A DNA stretch of 64,000 bases from Symbiodinium natans (GCA_905221605.1 CAJNDS010002127.1:37501-101500), one strand, 5' to 3'. Numbered from the stretch's first letter, positions 42,467 through 52,649 are shown. Notes: generated by a model not told the origin, from the letters alone. A program made the numbers and translations.

Positions 42467-42469
42467 CCC
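42435..42469 (-). promoter_or_regulatory. -1 programmed ribosomal frameshift signal (Gag-Pro to Pol)
   Basis: In the Gag frame the codons read GAG GGT TTT, giving the heptamer G GGT TTT (42469-42463), an exact X XXY YYZ slippery site. After a 9-nt spacer (42462-42454) comes a hairpin: GCCGCCC, loop AATA, GGG, bulged C, CGGC (42453-42435), seven G-C pairs. The Gag stop TAG (42444-42442) sits in the loop/stem. The Pol frame is exactly -1 and open through the site. Confidence 0.82.
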
Positions 42470-45400
42470 TCGGACAAAATTGGTCGTCCGAGAGAACCTG
42501 AGGCTTCCTCCTTAGTGCTTGGAGCGGCCATTGCTCCTCCCCCTAGCACTGGGACCATACCTCTCATTCTACACCTTAGTCTTTGACCATTGGGCGCAAC
42601 AAAGTAAGGCGGCCTTTTGGGGTACCAGTGGAACTCATAACCGTCCTCCATGCACCTTCTGCCTACGGAGCAAACAGGAGGGGTGCTGTTGAGAACATAG
42701 AACTCTAGCTCTTTGCCAAACTCCGGGAAGTCGATCCTAACCGACTTGTCACCTTTGACGTTACCATTAGCAGTGATGAGATTCACTTGTCGTGTTGCAT
42801 TGCCTACTGGCTCTTCGCCGAAGTACATAGCACGATCAGCTTCGCTGATAAGGTCCTCCTCGCTTCCTGTGTCAGCAAGGAATTCTAAGGGTGTGGCGAT
42901 CCCTGGACAAGCGATCTCTGAGCTCTCAACGACGTGCTTGCACATCCCACACATGAGAGAATCAGGCTCATCACACTCTAAGTGGCAATCGGTCTTCTCT
43001 CCCCCCTCATGCCGGGCAAGAAGCATCTTGAGTTCCCTTGCGTTCCTAATTGCAACCTGAAGGTCGTTAGCGTCAGGCTTAGGGCAGTTTTCCGCATCAG
43101 CATAGCAAGTATTGTACCTGCGAACTTTGTAGGAATGTTTGTACCCCTTTCCCTCAAAAGGGATTTCCCTGACTTTGGGTTTGTCGCAAAACCTGACCTT
43201 CTTGTTTTGTTCTTTGATCTTGAAAACAGTCTTGCCGGTCCACGGCATCTTATCGCCGGTTTCCCCTCTTCCCTCTTTCCAGTCCCAGTTCTCCTTTGCA
43301 GTGTATGGAGAAACGGGAAGCGTCTTGATCACTTTGGCCTTACCCTTCAACCTTTCAAGAGCAACAGGACATGACACTTCGGGCTTGTACATAGTACTTC
43401 TGTACTTCAGATGGTGCCTAACAGCTTCACCCCTTTTGAAGTCTACTTCCCAGTAGTCTTCGTCCCCATCTTGTGGTTCACTCTCATCAGGACCAGCTGA
43501 GGCTGCAGCCGCAAGCGAGATGCAGCATGCGGCCTTCCTATCCTTTTCCTTAGAGCGTCCACGGCTTGGTTTCCTGCGCGTTGGCGCGGGTGACGGGGAC
43601 CTTGGTTTGTCTGGGCCCTTAGGGGCCGGGGCTGCGTTTTCACCACCTGGGGGAGCAGGGCTCGGTTCCCTATGCAAGAAACGACACTTATCTCCCCTAG
43701 TGCACTTTCCCTTCTTCCAAAACGTGCAGACCTGTTTCTTCTTCGGGGCAGTGCGAACAGGGGATTGCGAACGGGGTTTGTGCGAAAACTTGCACTTGTC
43801 ACCCCTGGTGCACTTACCCTTTTGAAAGTCGTAGCAAACTGGCTTTGGGCTTTGCGATCGGCTAGGTGATCTAGATCTGGATGGGGTCCTGGAGCGAGAC
43901 CTTGATTTTGAATTGGACTGGCTACCGGCAGAGCGATCCCTTCCGCGGCCGCTCCTCGACGGAGGGCGTGTCGGCCTTCCGCCTTCAACAACAGGAGCAC
44001 CAAACTTGTCCCCATGAGACTTGGCGATTCTATCCCTGTTCTTGCGCATCCTTTCACGGGTCAACAAATCCCGGATTGACTTCAACAAGAACGCATAGGA
44101 GTGTGAGGCAGAACCCTCTTTCGCCCTGTCGTAGATTTCCAAATCATACTTCATTCTTGAGGACTTTCGGATTTGCCGAAGAAGGATATCACGCAGAACC
44201 ATTTCTTCTGGGACATGACTCATGCCAGCAATGACTGATTCCCAATTGTGCAGAAATGTGGTTAGATCGTCACTATGCAGCGTAACCTTCAAAAGGTCTT
44301 CTACCGAATAGAGCGATCCTACCTCTTCATTTGTTTTGAAGTACTGATCAAACATGAGCAAGACCTGGCGTCCTCGTACGGCACGTCCTTGAACCGCCTC
44401 GGTTTCCTTGAAAGTGAGTACCTGTCGAGATAACTCACCTTTGGCGACCTTAGTGAGAGCGGCTAGGATTTTGGTATCCAGCGTGAGAAACTTACCGGGC
44501 TCACGAAGCTTGTCATGATCAGCACTCTTAGAATACACCTCTAGAATCCAAGAGAAGGCTTCATCTGGCCTATCTGAAGCTGCCCTAACTGCTTCCCGTG
44601 TTGCGGTTTTCCATGCACGGTAGGTTTCGGGGTTAGGGAAATCCGGCAGGCGGATGGTTTCAGCTTCTTTAACCTTTGGTTTGTCATCTTCACCGCTTTT
44701 GTCTCCTTTAAGAAGCTTGGCGGCTTCAAGCAGCGCTTGCTGCGTCTGTGCGATTAAATCGGCTCCTGTGGCTGCCGGACCTCCCGGCGTGCCTGTTGGG
44801 GCCGCAAGACCAGGGGCTCCGGCGTTCAAACCACCACTAGAGAATCCTAGATTTGGGACGTTAGCTGATGCTGTTGGGGTCCCTGGGGCAGAAACCGGAC
44901 CCTGTGGTCCTGTTGGAGTGGCAGTAGTTGCCACACCGCCAAAACTGAAGTTTGGAAACAATGCCCTGATGTTCATCGGAATCACACTCGGATCTGAAAA
45001 CTGAGGGGCACACGGAGCACTAAGCCCGGCGCTTGGCGCTGGAGCAACTGGGGCAGTGGCGCTGGGAAACTGAGCTTGCTGCGAGGGATTGATACCTAAA
45101 TTCCTGTCCTGTTCGAGCTGGAGCGCACGCTCCATTGATGATAATTCATCTTGGAGGGTCATGTTTTGAATCCTCATTTGCTCTTCAGTTTCCAGGGCTA
45201 TACTGCGGTACCTTTTCATTGCCTCATCATGCTCTCTCCCAAACCATTCCCCAATCTCGTTAATGCTTTCCCTCTTGTTTTGTTCAGCCTCTTCAACCAG
45301 AGTTGTCCTGAGACGTGTGATTTGCGAACCAACATCGGAAAAATGTTCTGACTGAAAATTGATTATCTGGTTTTGTTGCTGGAGTTCTGAAAAGAGACCT

Positions 45401-45873
45401 TGGGTCCTCGCGACAAAGCTATACCTTTGGCTAGCAATTTCAGACTCAAGTCTAGCAACGACTTCCTCGTGCTGCCTGTTAGCCCTTTCTTCAACATCTG
45501 CGATTTGTTGATCATGGGCTTCTTCAGCAGCTAGGCGGAACCTCTGGTGCCTGGACTCTGCTTCGTTCTCTAACTCAGTGAGGAGAAGTCTTGTTTGTTC
45601 AGGTGTTTCACCTATCGTGATGTTCTGCTGAAACTGTTGTCGGTACATGTGGATCTGCGGAGCTCCTAGTCCTACGAAAGGAGAAGGTGCGTTTGGCGCA
45701 AACACATTAGCTGCTGCTGCATTCTCTTCCAGCACTAGGCCACGGCCATCCGTAGACGGTGGCATAGCCAAAGTGCCTGAGAGGTCCATCTCCGCGGATT
45801 CTGCGTCTGTAAATCCGTCTGTACCGAGATCAGTTGCTACCTCGGTGGGGACCAGCTCGGGGCTGTCACCCAT
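42442..45873 (-). CDS. Retrotransposon Gag-protease polyprotein
   Basis: A 1143-residue frame starts at ATG 45873, 63 bases after the 5' LTR. Residues 85-260 are a long Glu/Gln-rich coiled coil. Residues 265-370 are a Pro/Gly/Ala linker. Residues 405-620 are a helical Gag-like domain (DFPNPETYRAWKTATREAV...). An Arg/Ser tract (635-675) precedes two CCCH fingers: C680-x7-C688-x5-C694-x3-H698 and C716-x7-C724-x5-C730-x3-H734, where copia Gags normally have CCHC knuckles. Residues 807-885 carry a module (DYWEVD, VRHH, WTGKT) repeated in Pol. Residues 963-989 are Cys-rich (four CxxC-like pairs). The retropepsin-like active site is FLADTGSEEDL with D1001. It forms the particle, binds RNA and processes the polyprotein. 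A -1 frameshift near its end gives Pol. Confidence 0.9.
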   Translation of the reverse strand: MGDSPELVPTEVATDLGTDGFTDAESAEMDLSGTLAMPPSTDGRGLVLEENAAAANVFAPNAPSPFVGLGAPQIHMYRQQFQQNITIGETPEQTRLLLTELENEAESRHQRFRLAAEEAHDQQIADVEERANRQHEEVVARLESEIASQRYSFVARTQGLFSELQQQNQIINFQSEHFSDVGSQITRLRTTLVEEAEQNKRESINEIGEWFGREHDEAMKRYRSIALETEEQMRIQNMTLQDELSSMERALQLEQDRNLGINPSQQAQFPSATAPVAPAPSAGLSAPCAPQFSDPSVIPMNIRALFPNFSFGGVATTATPTGPQGPVSAPGTPTASANVPNLGFSSGGLNAGAPGLAAPTGTPGGPAATGADLIAQTQQALLEAAKLLKGDKSGEDDKPKVKEAETIRLPDFPNPETYRAWKTATREAVRAASDRPDEAFSWILEVYSKSADHDKLREPGKFLTLDTKILAALTKVAKGELSRQVLTFKETEAVQGRAVRGRQVLLMFDQYFKTNEEVGSLYSVEDLLKVTLHSDDLTTFLHNWESVIAGMSHVPEEMVLRDILLRQIRKSSRMKYDLEIYDRAKEGSASHSYAFLLKSIRDLLTRERMRKNRDRIAKSHGDKFGAPVVEGGRPTRPPSRSGRGRDRSAGSQSNSKSRSRSRTPSRSRSPSRSQSPKPVCYDFQKGKCTRGDKCKFSHKPRSQSPVRTAPKKKQVCTFWKKGKCTRGDKCRFLHREPSPAPPGGENAAPAPKGPDKPRSPSPAPTRRKPSRGRSKEKDRKAACCISLAAAASAGPDESEPQDGDEDYWEVDFKRGEAVRHHLKYRSTMYKPEVSCPVALERLKGKAKVIKTLPVSPYTAKENWDWKEGRGETGDKMPWTGKTVFKIKEQNKKVRFCDKPKVREIPFEGKGYKHSYKVRRYNTCYADAENCPKPDANDLQVAIRNARELKMLLARHEGGEKTDCHLECDEPDSLMCGMCKHVVESSEIACPGIATPLEFLADTGSEEDLISEADRAMYFGEEPVGNATRQVNLITANGNVKGDKSVRIDFPEFGKELEFYVLNSTPPVCSVGRRCMEDGYEFHWYPKRPPYFVAPNGQRLRCRMRGMVPVLGGGAMAAPSTKEEASGSLGRPILSEGFQKTAAQ

Positions 45874-45918
45874 GCACTGAGTTGAAACTCCAGGTCAGTG
45901 GTGCCGCAAGCTCCGGGG

Positions 45919-45936
45919 AGCCTACGGCTGATAACC
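45919..45936 (-). promoter_or_regulatory. Candidate primer-binding site
   Basis: Directly after the 5' LTR the element's strand reads GGTTATCAGCCGTAGGC. TATCAG is shared with the plant copia site complementary to initiator tRNA-Met, and GGTTAT with the half-tRNA site of Drosophila copia. The match is partial, so the primer is uncertain. Confidence 0.5.
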
Positions 45937-46082
45937 TATAGTTTGGGAAATCCACCAGTTGTTATCCGTTAAGCCATGAGCAGGGGCGCGCCTAACCTTT
46001 TTACTCAGAGGGCTTGAGCGGCACAAGTAAGTGCAACATACATGGAAGCAAAAGTGGAGGGAATGCACAGATATAAAATACA
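45937..46082 (-). repeat. 5' LTR (146 bp)
   Basis: Identical to 32434-32579 over all 146 bases. On the element's strand it begins TGTATTTTATATC, which may hold the promoter; no clear polyadenylation hexamer is seen. It is followed by the candidate primer site and the Gag start. Confidence 0.92.
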
Positions 46083-46087
46083 AACTC
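46083..46087. repeat. Target-site duplication AACTC (right)
   Basis: Matches 32429-32433 and directly abuts the 5' LTR. Confidence 0.7.
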
Positions 46088-48780
46088 CACGGCGGCAGGG
46101 AATCAGACCTCCTGCCGCAGAGACAATAAAACCTGTACTCCCTCCACTTAGGCTGCCCGCCTCCTCCCCCCCCCCCCCCCCCCCCCCCCAAAACAAAAGA
46201 GAAGATAACAACAACAAATAATTCAATAAATAAATAAATAAATAGAGAAAAACACAACAATGAAGCTTCGAACTTTTTGGGTTAAAAAGGGCTTCTAGGA
46301 TTTAGGGCTGATCATGTTGACAGCTTCGGCCCCGGGAATGTGGGGTTGGGTGGTCTGGGGGATAGGTTTAAGGTTTAGGGTTTAGGGTTTAGGGTTTAGG
46401 GTTTAGGGTTTAGGGTTTAGGGTTTAGGGTTTAGGGTTTAGGGTTTAGGGTAGGCTGGGCTTGATCAACCCTAAACCCTGGAAGCCCTAAACAACCCTAT
46501 GAGTTCGAAGCTTGAGGTTTCAACCTGTTGGACCCGAAAAAAAAACGAAATCCCAAACCCCAAAGAAAGCCGAAACTCAGCGCGCCGGGCCGCTCAAGCC
46601 GAGACCTCCCCCAAAAGGCACCCTGCAACTCGGTAGACTCCACGAACATCCCCAAACTTTGGGCGCTAGTTTAGGCCCTCTTAACAACCCCCTCAGAACA
46701 TTGCCCTCAAGTGTTGAGAGTGCGGCAAGGCAGAGAGACGAGATTGGCCAAATTGTCCATGCAAATGACGCAGCTGGCCTGGGCATGTCCCCTGGTGTTC
46801 TGGCGAACATCGACTGAGAGGCCTAACCCCCCAAAAAACCCTAAATGCTAACCTCAAGCCTTTAAACAACGGCAAGTTCAAATGGGCAGGCTTTCAGGAT
46901 TTTCAACGCGCCCTAAGCCCTAAAGGGCCTCGCGGCACGCATTCTGCGCTGGCATCTTCTGTGCTGAATTCGTGGTTTTGCAGGGCCTATAGGGCTTAAT
47001 ACTCGTGATATAGCGGTTAGGGTTTGCACGTTTGGGGCTTAGGTGTAGGGGCTAAGGGCGATTTAGAGTGTCGATGGTGCGGGATTCAGGACGTGCTACA
47101 TGGCCCCCAAGACCAGCTACCTAACACTCCAAGAAGGGGCTTGAGGAGAAGAACCACCCACACACAAAGCAGAGCCAAACTCCTCCCCCCCCCCCCCCCC
47201 TCCTAAACCCGCCCCCTTAACCCCCCCCCCCGCCCAACACATCCCCGACTGCGCCTGTGGCGTGTGCTCGGCCTCTCCAGGCAACTTCTTGGGCTTTTCT
47301 GGTTTGGAAGGGTTTAGGGCTTAAGGGCTTAGTTTACGCTTCGACCCCACACATGGGGGGTTAGGGCTTAGGGTTTCGGCTTTTGGGTTGGAAAATTGAT
47401 CCAGGACGTTGTTCGGCCCATACCCACGAACATACTCTTGACGAACCCCCACATGGTTTCACAAGGGGTATGGTCTACAATTAATTCTGTTTGGCACCCT
47501 GATGCGCCAATTTATTGTTCGCCCCCGTCCCCGAGTCTTCCTTACCACTGTTGCTTCGTTGGGATTACTTAGTGGGGAGGGGGGTTCGAGTACCGGTCCC
47601 CAAACTCTCAATCCCTGTGCGAGTTCAGGGTTTCAGGGGGTTTTAGGCCCGGTGCACTTAGATCCTGCTCCAACGACTTTGGGCCTCAGGGTCACGTGGA
47701 TCTGGGTTTAGGGCTTGACTAGGGTCTGGTTAGGGTTTGGCCCGCTAAAAAATCGGGTGCCGCTGGGGTTCCTGGCCTAAATCGCCTTCCCTCAGCTTCC
47801 CGAATCCCTTTTCAGAGGCTTCGTGAAGCGCAGGCCCAACTCAAACCCTAACGACTACTTAACCCCGAAGAACTCATTCTGTAAAGCCCCGACAATGACA
47901 AAATTTCGATGCAGCCCAACATCAACTGAATCCCGTTCATGGGACATTTCTCTTCTTACTCAGCTAGGCGGCGCTCCGCGGCTAGAGACGCGGACGCTTG
48001 TGCACTGCAGCTAATCCTCTTAGGGGCCGCGGGAGCAATTATGTGCATTAGAATCGCGGGCGAGATGTACGAGTGAAACAGGGCTGGTCACTGATTGCAA
48101 ACGCCGTCCTGCTTCTGACGATGGCACCAACTTACAATCGACTGCAACGCCTACGGGGTTGAGGGCCTACGCCTGCTTCTGAGGGCGGCACGAATCTACA
48201 CAAGAGACAACCCCACATCATTGGGGGCCGAAGCCCAAGACAAAAGCCTAGCAACACATCTCCACGGGACAGGAGTCCAACGTTGGAGGAGATGTGGGTG
48301 TAGGAGGCTTGAGCAAACAAGGTTTTTTGTGTTGATTTCCGTGAGAGCCTGGCACTATGTGACATCCCATAACGCGAACATCTCGTGTGGCGGTAAGAGG
48401 GACATGAGCTGTGGTCACTTCACATTGTCTACGTGTGCGACGGCGGGTGCTTTGACAACAGGTTTGCCCAAAAAACTGCGTCTCGTTCCATCTGTATGTG
48501 CCAGTCATAAGCTTGTTATCGCATGTGCTCTGAGATCCATGAAGATGATGGTTACTGGGTATATACGGTTTAGGGTTTAGGGTTTAGGGTTTGGGGTGGT
48601 TTGGAGTTTAGAATGTGTATATATACATAATGCACATCTGTTAACATCAACTCTTTAATGCAGCACGGCTTTTGATCATTCGGGGTCCCTATGTGTCCAC
48701 TGTCATAGCGCCCTTTTCCGGCAACAAAAGGCAGAAGAAGGCCACCCGAACCAACCCCCCCGAATTCCCTTCACCCCAGT
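46088..48780. other. Unique stretch with sparse telomere-like repeats
   Basis: Contains a hairpin (GCGGCAGG at 46092-46099 with CCTGCCGC at 46111-46118), a poly-C tract (46168-46190), a TTTAGGG array of about 11 units (46375-46451), C-rich tracts at 47185-47232 and a short TTTAGGG run at 48568-48590. The plus-strand segment at 46700-46816 (ARQRDEIGQIVHANDAAG...) looks protein-like but was not recognised. The rest shows no gene. Confidence 0.45.
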
Positions 48781-49825
48781 TGCCCACCTAAACCCTAAAC
48801 CCTGAACCCTAAACCCTGAACCCTGAACCCTAAACCCTAAATCCTAAACCCTAAACCCCCCCAAACTGCGGAGGCATCCTCCCAAAACCTGGCCTCCCGG
48901 TTGCTCCGATGCCGCTCCGCCTCTTCAAGGCGCCTCGCCAAGTCCTTGCGCTGTTGCGGCTTAGGGTTTAGGGTTTAGGGTTTAGGGTTTAGGGTTTAGG
49001 GTTTAGGGTTTCGGGTTTGGGGCTTGGGGCTGGGGGCTTGGGGCTTGGGGCTTGGTAGGCTGTGGAGTTGATGGGGTTGATAGGGTTGAGAGGACTTGTA
49101 GGGTTTATAGTGGTTATAGGGTTGATCGGGTTGATTGGGTTTTTAGGGTTTTTAGGGGTTTTAGGGTTTTAAGGGTGTATGAGGTTTAAGTTTAGAGGGC
49201 TTAGGGTGTTAGAGCTTTGAAGGACGCTTAGGAGGCTTTGGGATGTACGGTAGGGCCCTGCACGCCCTAAACCCCAAGCCCTTCAGGAACCTTGTCTAGA
49301 CACAAGAGTAGCATAGGAATGAAAGGGCGCCCTTTATGGTTTTAAGGGGGAATCTAACCCCCCCCCCCCCCCCCCCCAACAAAAAAAAGAAAAAAAGGGG
49401 GCATAGTGGCCTACTCTGGGTACCTGAAGTGTCTCTACAATGAGGTTTAGGGTTTGGTTTAGGGTTTAGGGCTTCAGTTTTAGGGTTTAGGGTTGAGGGT
49501 TTAGGGTTTAGGGTTTAGGGGGTTATGAGCAGCGAGTGTGGTACTTCTTCGGGGTAGGCGACACTTGTCTGAGCCGCCGACCAAGTTCTCTTGGTTCAGG
49601 GCATCCTGCAGACATGAGCGGAGGTTTCTGTCCATGCGCTCTGGGCACCCTACTAGCCCTAAACCCTAAACCCTAAACCCTAAACCCTAAACTCCGGCCC
49701 AAATCAAGCCCTTAGGCCTTGGAAGCCTAAACCCCACAACCGCTGAAACTGGAACAGCCCGTCCGGATTCTCAAAGCACTCGGAAAGCTGTTTAATGACA
49801 GGGCTTGTGACGTTAATGGTTCTCA
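48780..49825. repeat. Telomere-like arrays flanking exon-like spacers
   Basis: Arrays are CCCTAAA/CCCTGAA at 48786-48858, TTTAGGG at 48958-49012, TTTAGGG at 49445-49520 and CCCTAAA at 49660-49692. A family C-like element with a poly-C insert is at about 49300-49425. Minus-strand open spacers are listed separately. Confidence 0.6.
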
Positions 49826-52280
49826 CCCTAAACCCTAAACCCTAAACCCTAAACCCTAAACCCTAAACCCTAAACCCTAAACCCTAAACCATCGGCACAA
49901 AGTTACGCTTGCAATGGCTGTGCCTTCAGGAGGGAGACTGCCGAGAGCTGCTGGTGGAGCTGCGAGATCTCCAAGGACCCGCCCGCCAGTGCCCTGTGGG
50001 CAGAGGGTTCGCGGGGGTCGCTGGGTTTAGGGTTTAGGGCTAGGGTTTAGGGTTTAGGGTTTAGGGTTTAGGGTTTAGGGTTTAGGGTTTAGGGTTTAGG
50101 GTTTAGGGTTTAGGGTTTAGGGTTTAGGGTTTAGGGTTTAGGGTGAGGGTTTGAGGGGTTTAGGGTTAGGGAGGAATAGGTCCCTAAACCCTAAACCCTA
50201 AACCCTAAACCCTAAACCCTAAACCCTAAACCCTAAACCCTAAACCCTAAACCCTAAACCCTAAACCCTAAACCCTAAACCCTAAACCCTAAACCCTGAC
50301 GCCGTGGGCGGGAGGCAAACCGCAAAAGCTGAGGTGCCGGCTGCTGATCTCGAAGGGCTTGCTCGTAGAGCAACTTGTACCTCCAGCTATTTCGGGTTTA
50401 GGGTTTAGGGTTGAGGGTTGAGGGTTGTTACGGTTTAGGGTTTGGGGTTTGGGGTTTAGGGTTGTTTAGGGTTTAGGGTTGTTTAGAGTTTAGGGATAGA
50501 GCAGCTTGTACCTGCAGCTACTTAGAGTTTCGGGTTAGGGTTCAGGGTTTAGAGTTTGGGGTTTAGGGATAGAGCAACTTGTGGGCTGTTCAGGGCTTAG
50601 GGCTTGGGGTTTAGGGCTTAGGGTTGTTTAGGGTGTTGAGGGCTTAGGGTTGTTTAGGCTTCTGAGTTTAGGGGTCAGGGCTATTTCCATAGGTTTTAGG
50701 GTTGTGGAGGGTCTTAGGGCTTAGGGTTGTTTAGGGTTTAGGGCTTGAGGCTTAAGTCTTGGGCTGCTTAGAGCTTGGCTTTGTTCAGGGTTCAGGGTTT
50801 TTCAGGGTTTGAGGTTCAGGTTCCCTCCTCCATGCCCGATGTTCGCAGGCATTCTCAAGCTAGCATAAGGGGAACATCCCAACCTAAGCCCTAAGCCCTA
50901 AGCCCTAAGCCCTAAGCCCTAAGCCCTAAGCCCTAAGCCCTAAGCCCTGAGCCCTAAGCCCTAAGCCCTACGCCCTAAGCCCTAAGCCCTAAGCCCCAAG
51001 CCCGAAGCCCTAAGCCCTAAGCCCTTCACCCCCCAAACGCAGAACCCTTAATCCCTGAACCCAACTTCCCAACCTTAAACTAACCCCCAGAACCCCAAAC
51101 CCCAAACTCTGCACCCTAAACCCTAAACCCTAAACCCTAAACCCTCAACCCTAAACCCTATGAACCCTAAACCCTATGAACCCTAAACCCTAAACCCCAA
51201 ACCCCTCAATGCGGCCGTGGCGGCTGCTGCTTCCGCTGCTCGAGCTGCTCACAGCGGGTACGCAGGTCCTGGACTCCGGGCTGTTTTTGTATAGAAAGTT
51301 TAGTGCTTAGGGTTTAGTGTTTAGGGTTTGGGGTTTAGGGATTAATTACGGTCTAGGGTGTAGGGTTTAAAGCCCTACAAGAAGACGAGCCAGCAGACAG
51401 CCCGAAGCCCCAAAACGGCTGGCGGTCGAATAAACCAGGCTCCCCAAGAACCCTACCAGCCCTATGAACCCGATGATGCCCTTTATTATCATTCCCCATA
51501 AAAGCCCTGTTAACCCTATAAACCCAAAAAACCCTATAAACCCCAAAGCCCTAAACCCGGAATTTCTTGTGGGTAACGCAGGGAAGCATGCAAAACCCCA
51601 AACCCCAAAGCCCCAAAGCCCCAAACCCCAAACCCCAGACCCCAAACACCAAACCCCACACCCCAAACCCCAAACCCCAAACCCCAAACCCCAGACCACA
51701 GACCACAGACCCCAAACCCCAGACCCCAGACCCCAGACCCCAAACCCCAAACCCCAAACCCCAGACCCCAGACCCCAGACCCCAAACCCCAAACCCCAAA
51801 CCCCAGACCCCAAACCCCAAACCCCAAACCAACAACAACCAAGAACCGCGGGATCCTAGTGCAAAAAACCCTGGAGACCTAAACTCCGAAAGCCCGAAAG
51901 CATCCTCAAGACCCTAACCGGAAGCCCGTGGGTTTAGGGTTTAGGGTTTAGGGTTTAGGGTCTAGGGTTTAGGGTTTACCCCTTCCGCCCCCCACCCACC
52001 CGCCCTTAAACCTCGAAACTCCCCAACTCACCAAAAGTGGGGGTCTAGGGCTTATAGGGTTGAGGGCATTACAAACCCCTAAGCCACCCCCTCAGCCTCA
52101 AAAAACCGAAAACCCTTTACCCTTTACCCTGCACCCTAAACCCTAAACCCTAAACCCTTTACCCTACAGCCTAAACCCCAAGACACCAAAAGGGCGGCCT
52201 GGACCCTTTCCTCAAGGCGGCGCTTCGCGAAACGCAGGTGCTCCACGTTTCGGCGCAGGTACGCCGACTCCTGGGTGGGT
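48890..52280 (-). CDS. Possible many-exon gene for a coiled-coil protein, introns filled by telomere-like repeats
   Basis: Seven unique spacers between arrays are open and protein-like on the same (minus) strand: 52275-52196 (YLRRNVEHLRFAKRRLEER), 51280-51212 (VQDLRTRCEQLEQRKQQ), 50392-50300 (WRYKLLYEQALRDQQPAPQ), 50020-49893 (SLEISQLHQQLSAVSLLKA), 49825-49740 (SPVIKQLSECFENPDGLFQ), 49655-49545 (ERMDRNLRSCLQDALNQEN) and 48960-48893 (KDLARRLEEAERHRSNRE). Several have heptad-like Leu/Glu/Arg spacing. The common strand and composition suggest one gene, but phases and splice sites were not verified. The spans between are telomere-like arrays. No family is claimed. Confidence 0.4.
50024..50298. 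repeat. Head-to-head telomeric arrays: ~19 TTTAGGG then ~16 CCCTAAA
   Basis: A G-rich-strand array (50024-50170, slightly degenerate at its end) and a C-rich-strand array (50182-50298) face each other across GAGGAATAGGT. This is the orientation expected from telomere-telomere joining or an inverted duplication. Confidence 0.8.
50880..51030 (-). repeat. CCCTAAG array
   Basis: About 20 units of the variant heptamer CCCTAAG. Just before it is the right end of a family B element (GCTAGCATAAGGGGAACATC-CC, 50861-50880). Confidence 0.8.
51590..51830 (-). repeat. CCCCAAA/CCCCAGA array with higher-order pattern
   Basis: Runs of CCCCAAA and CCCCAGA alternate in blocks of two to four. Two long blocks (51700-51760 and 51755-51815) are near-copies. 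Frames through it are open on both strands but repetitive, so no gene is called. Confidence 0.8.
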
Positions 52281-52475
52281 TTAGGGTTTAGGGTTTAGGG
52301 TTTAGGGTTTAGGGTTTAGGGTTTAGGGTTTAGGGTTTAGGGTTTAGGGTTTAGGGTTTAGGGTTTAGGGTTTAGGGTTAGGTTTAGGGTTTAGGGTTTA
52401 GGGTTTAGGGTTTAGGGTTTAGGGTTTAGGGTTTAGGGTTTAGGGTTTAGGGTTTAGGGTTTAGGGTTTAGGGTA
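52275..52475 (+). repeat. TTTAGGG array, ~28 units
   Basis: The longest heptamer array in the window, with one defective unit (GTTAGG) near 52379. Confidence 0.92.
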
Positions 52476-52649
52476 ACTTGGTCACAGTTCAGCTCAAAAG
52501 GAAGAAGCTCAATAAGCAAAACAAAATCTGTAAAGATTCTGCCTAGCTTACTTGGAGTTGGAGGGGGCTTGGAGGGTGTTTGGGTGAGGAAGAACAGTTT
52601 GCCACGGTCGATGTGCATGGTTCTGAAGAACCTGGCTTTCGTTTAAGTT

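Larger units (their letters stand above)
32434..46082 (-). mobile_element. Complete Ty1/copia LTR retrotransposon, 13.65 kb, with extra 3' domain module
   Basis: Two identical 146-bp LTRs, a 5-bp AACTC target duplication, a purine tract next to the 3' LTR and a candidate primer-binding site next to the 5' LTR define the element. Minus-strand frames encode, in order, a Gag with coiled coil, two CCCH zinc fingers, an aspartic protease (DTGS), integrase (HHCC, DDE), reverse transcriptase (YVDD) and RNase H. The integrase-before-RT order is the hallmark of Ty1/copia. About 5.4 kb of further coding sequence follows RNase H. The interior is free of telomere-like repeats, unlike both flanks. Identical LTRs imply very recent insertion. 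Copia elements are usually 5-9 kb, so this one is unusually long. Confidence 0.95.

Noticed and set aside
32998-42515. Plus-strand frames of 100-220 residues across the retrotransposon
   Set aside because: They are antisense shadows of the minus-strand Gag-Pol frames, which carry all recognisable motifs.
45919-45936. Spliced-leader relic (CCGTAG start) next to the 5' LTR
   Set aside because: Only six bases match the dinoflagellate spliced leader and the rest diverges; a primer-binding site is the better explanation.
46092-46118. GCGGCAGG...CCTGCCGC hairpin as a terminator
   Set aside because: There is no associated gene end, and rho-independent terminators do not apply to nuclear genes; probably chance or intronic structure.
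51367-51917. GVWGLGFGVWGLG / PKPQTPNPKPQT proteins
   Set aside because: Product of the TTTGGGG-type array; both strands give equally long repetitive frames.
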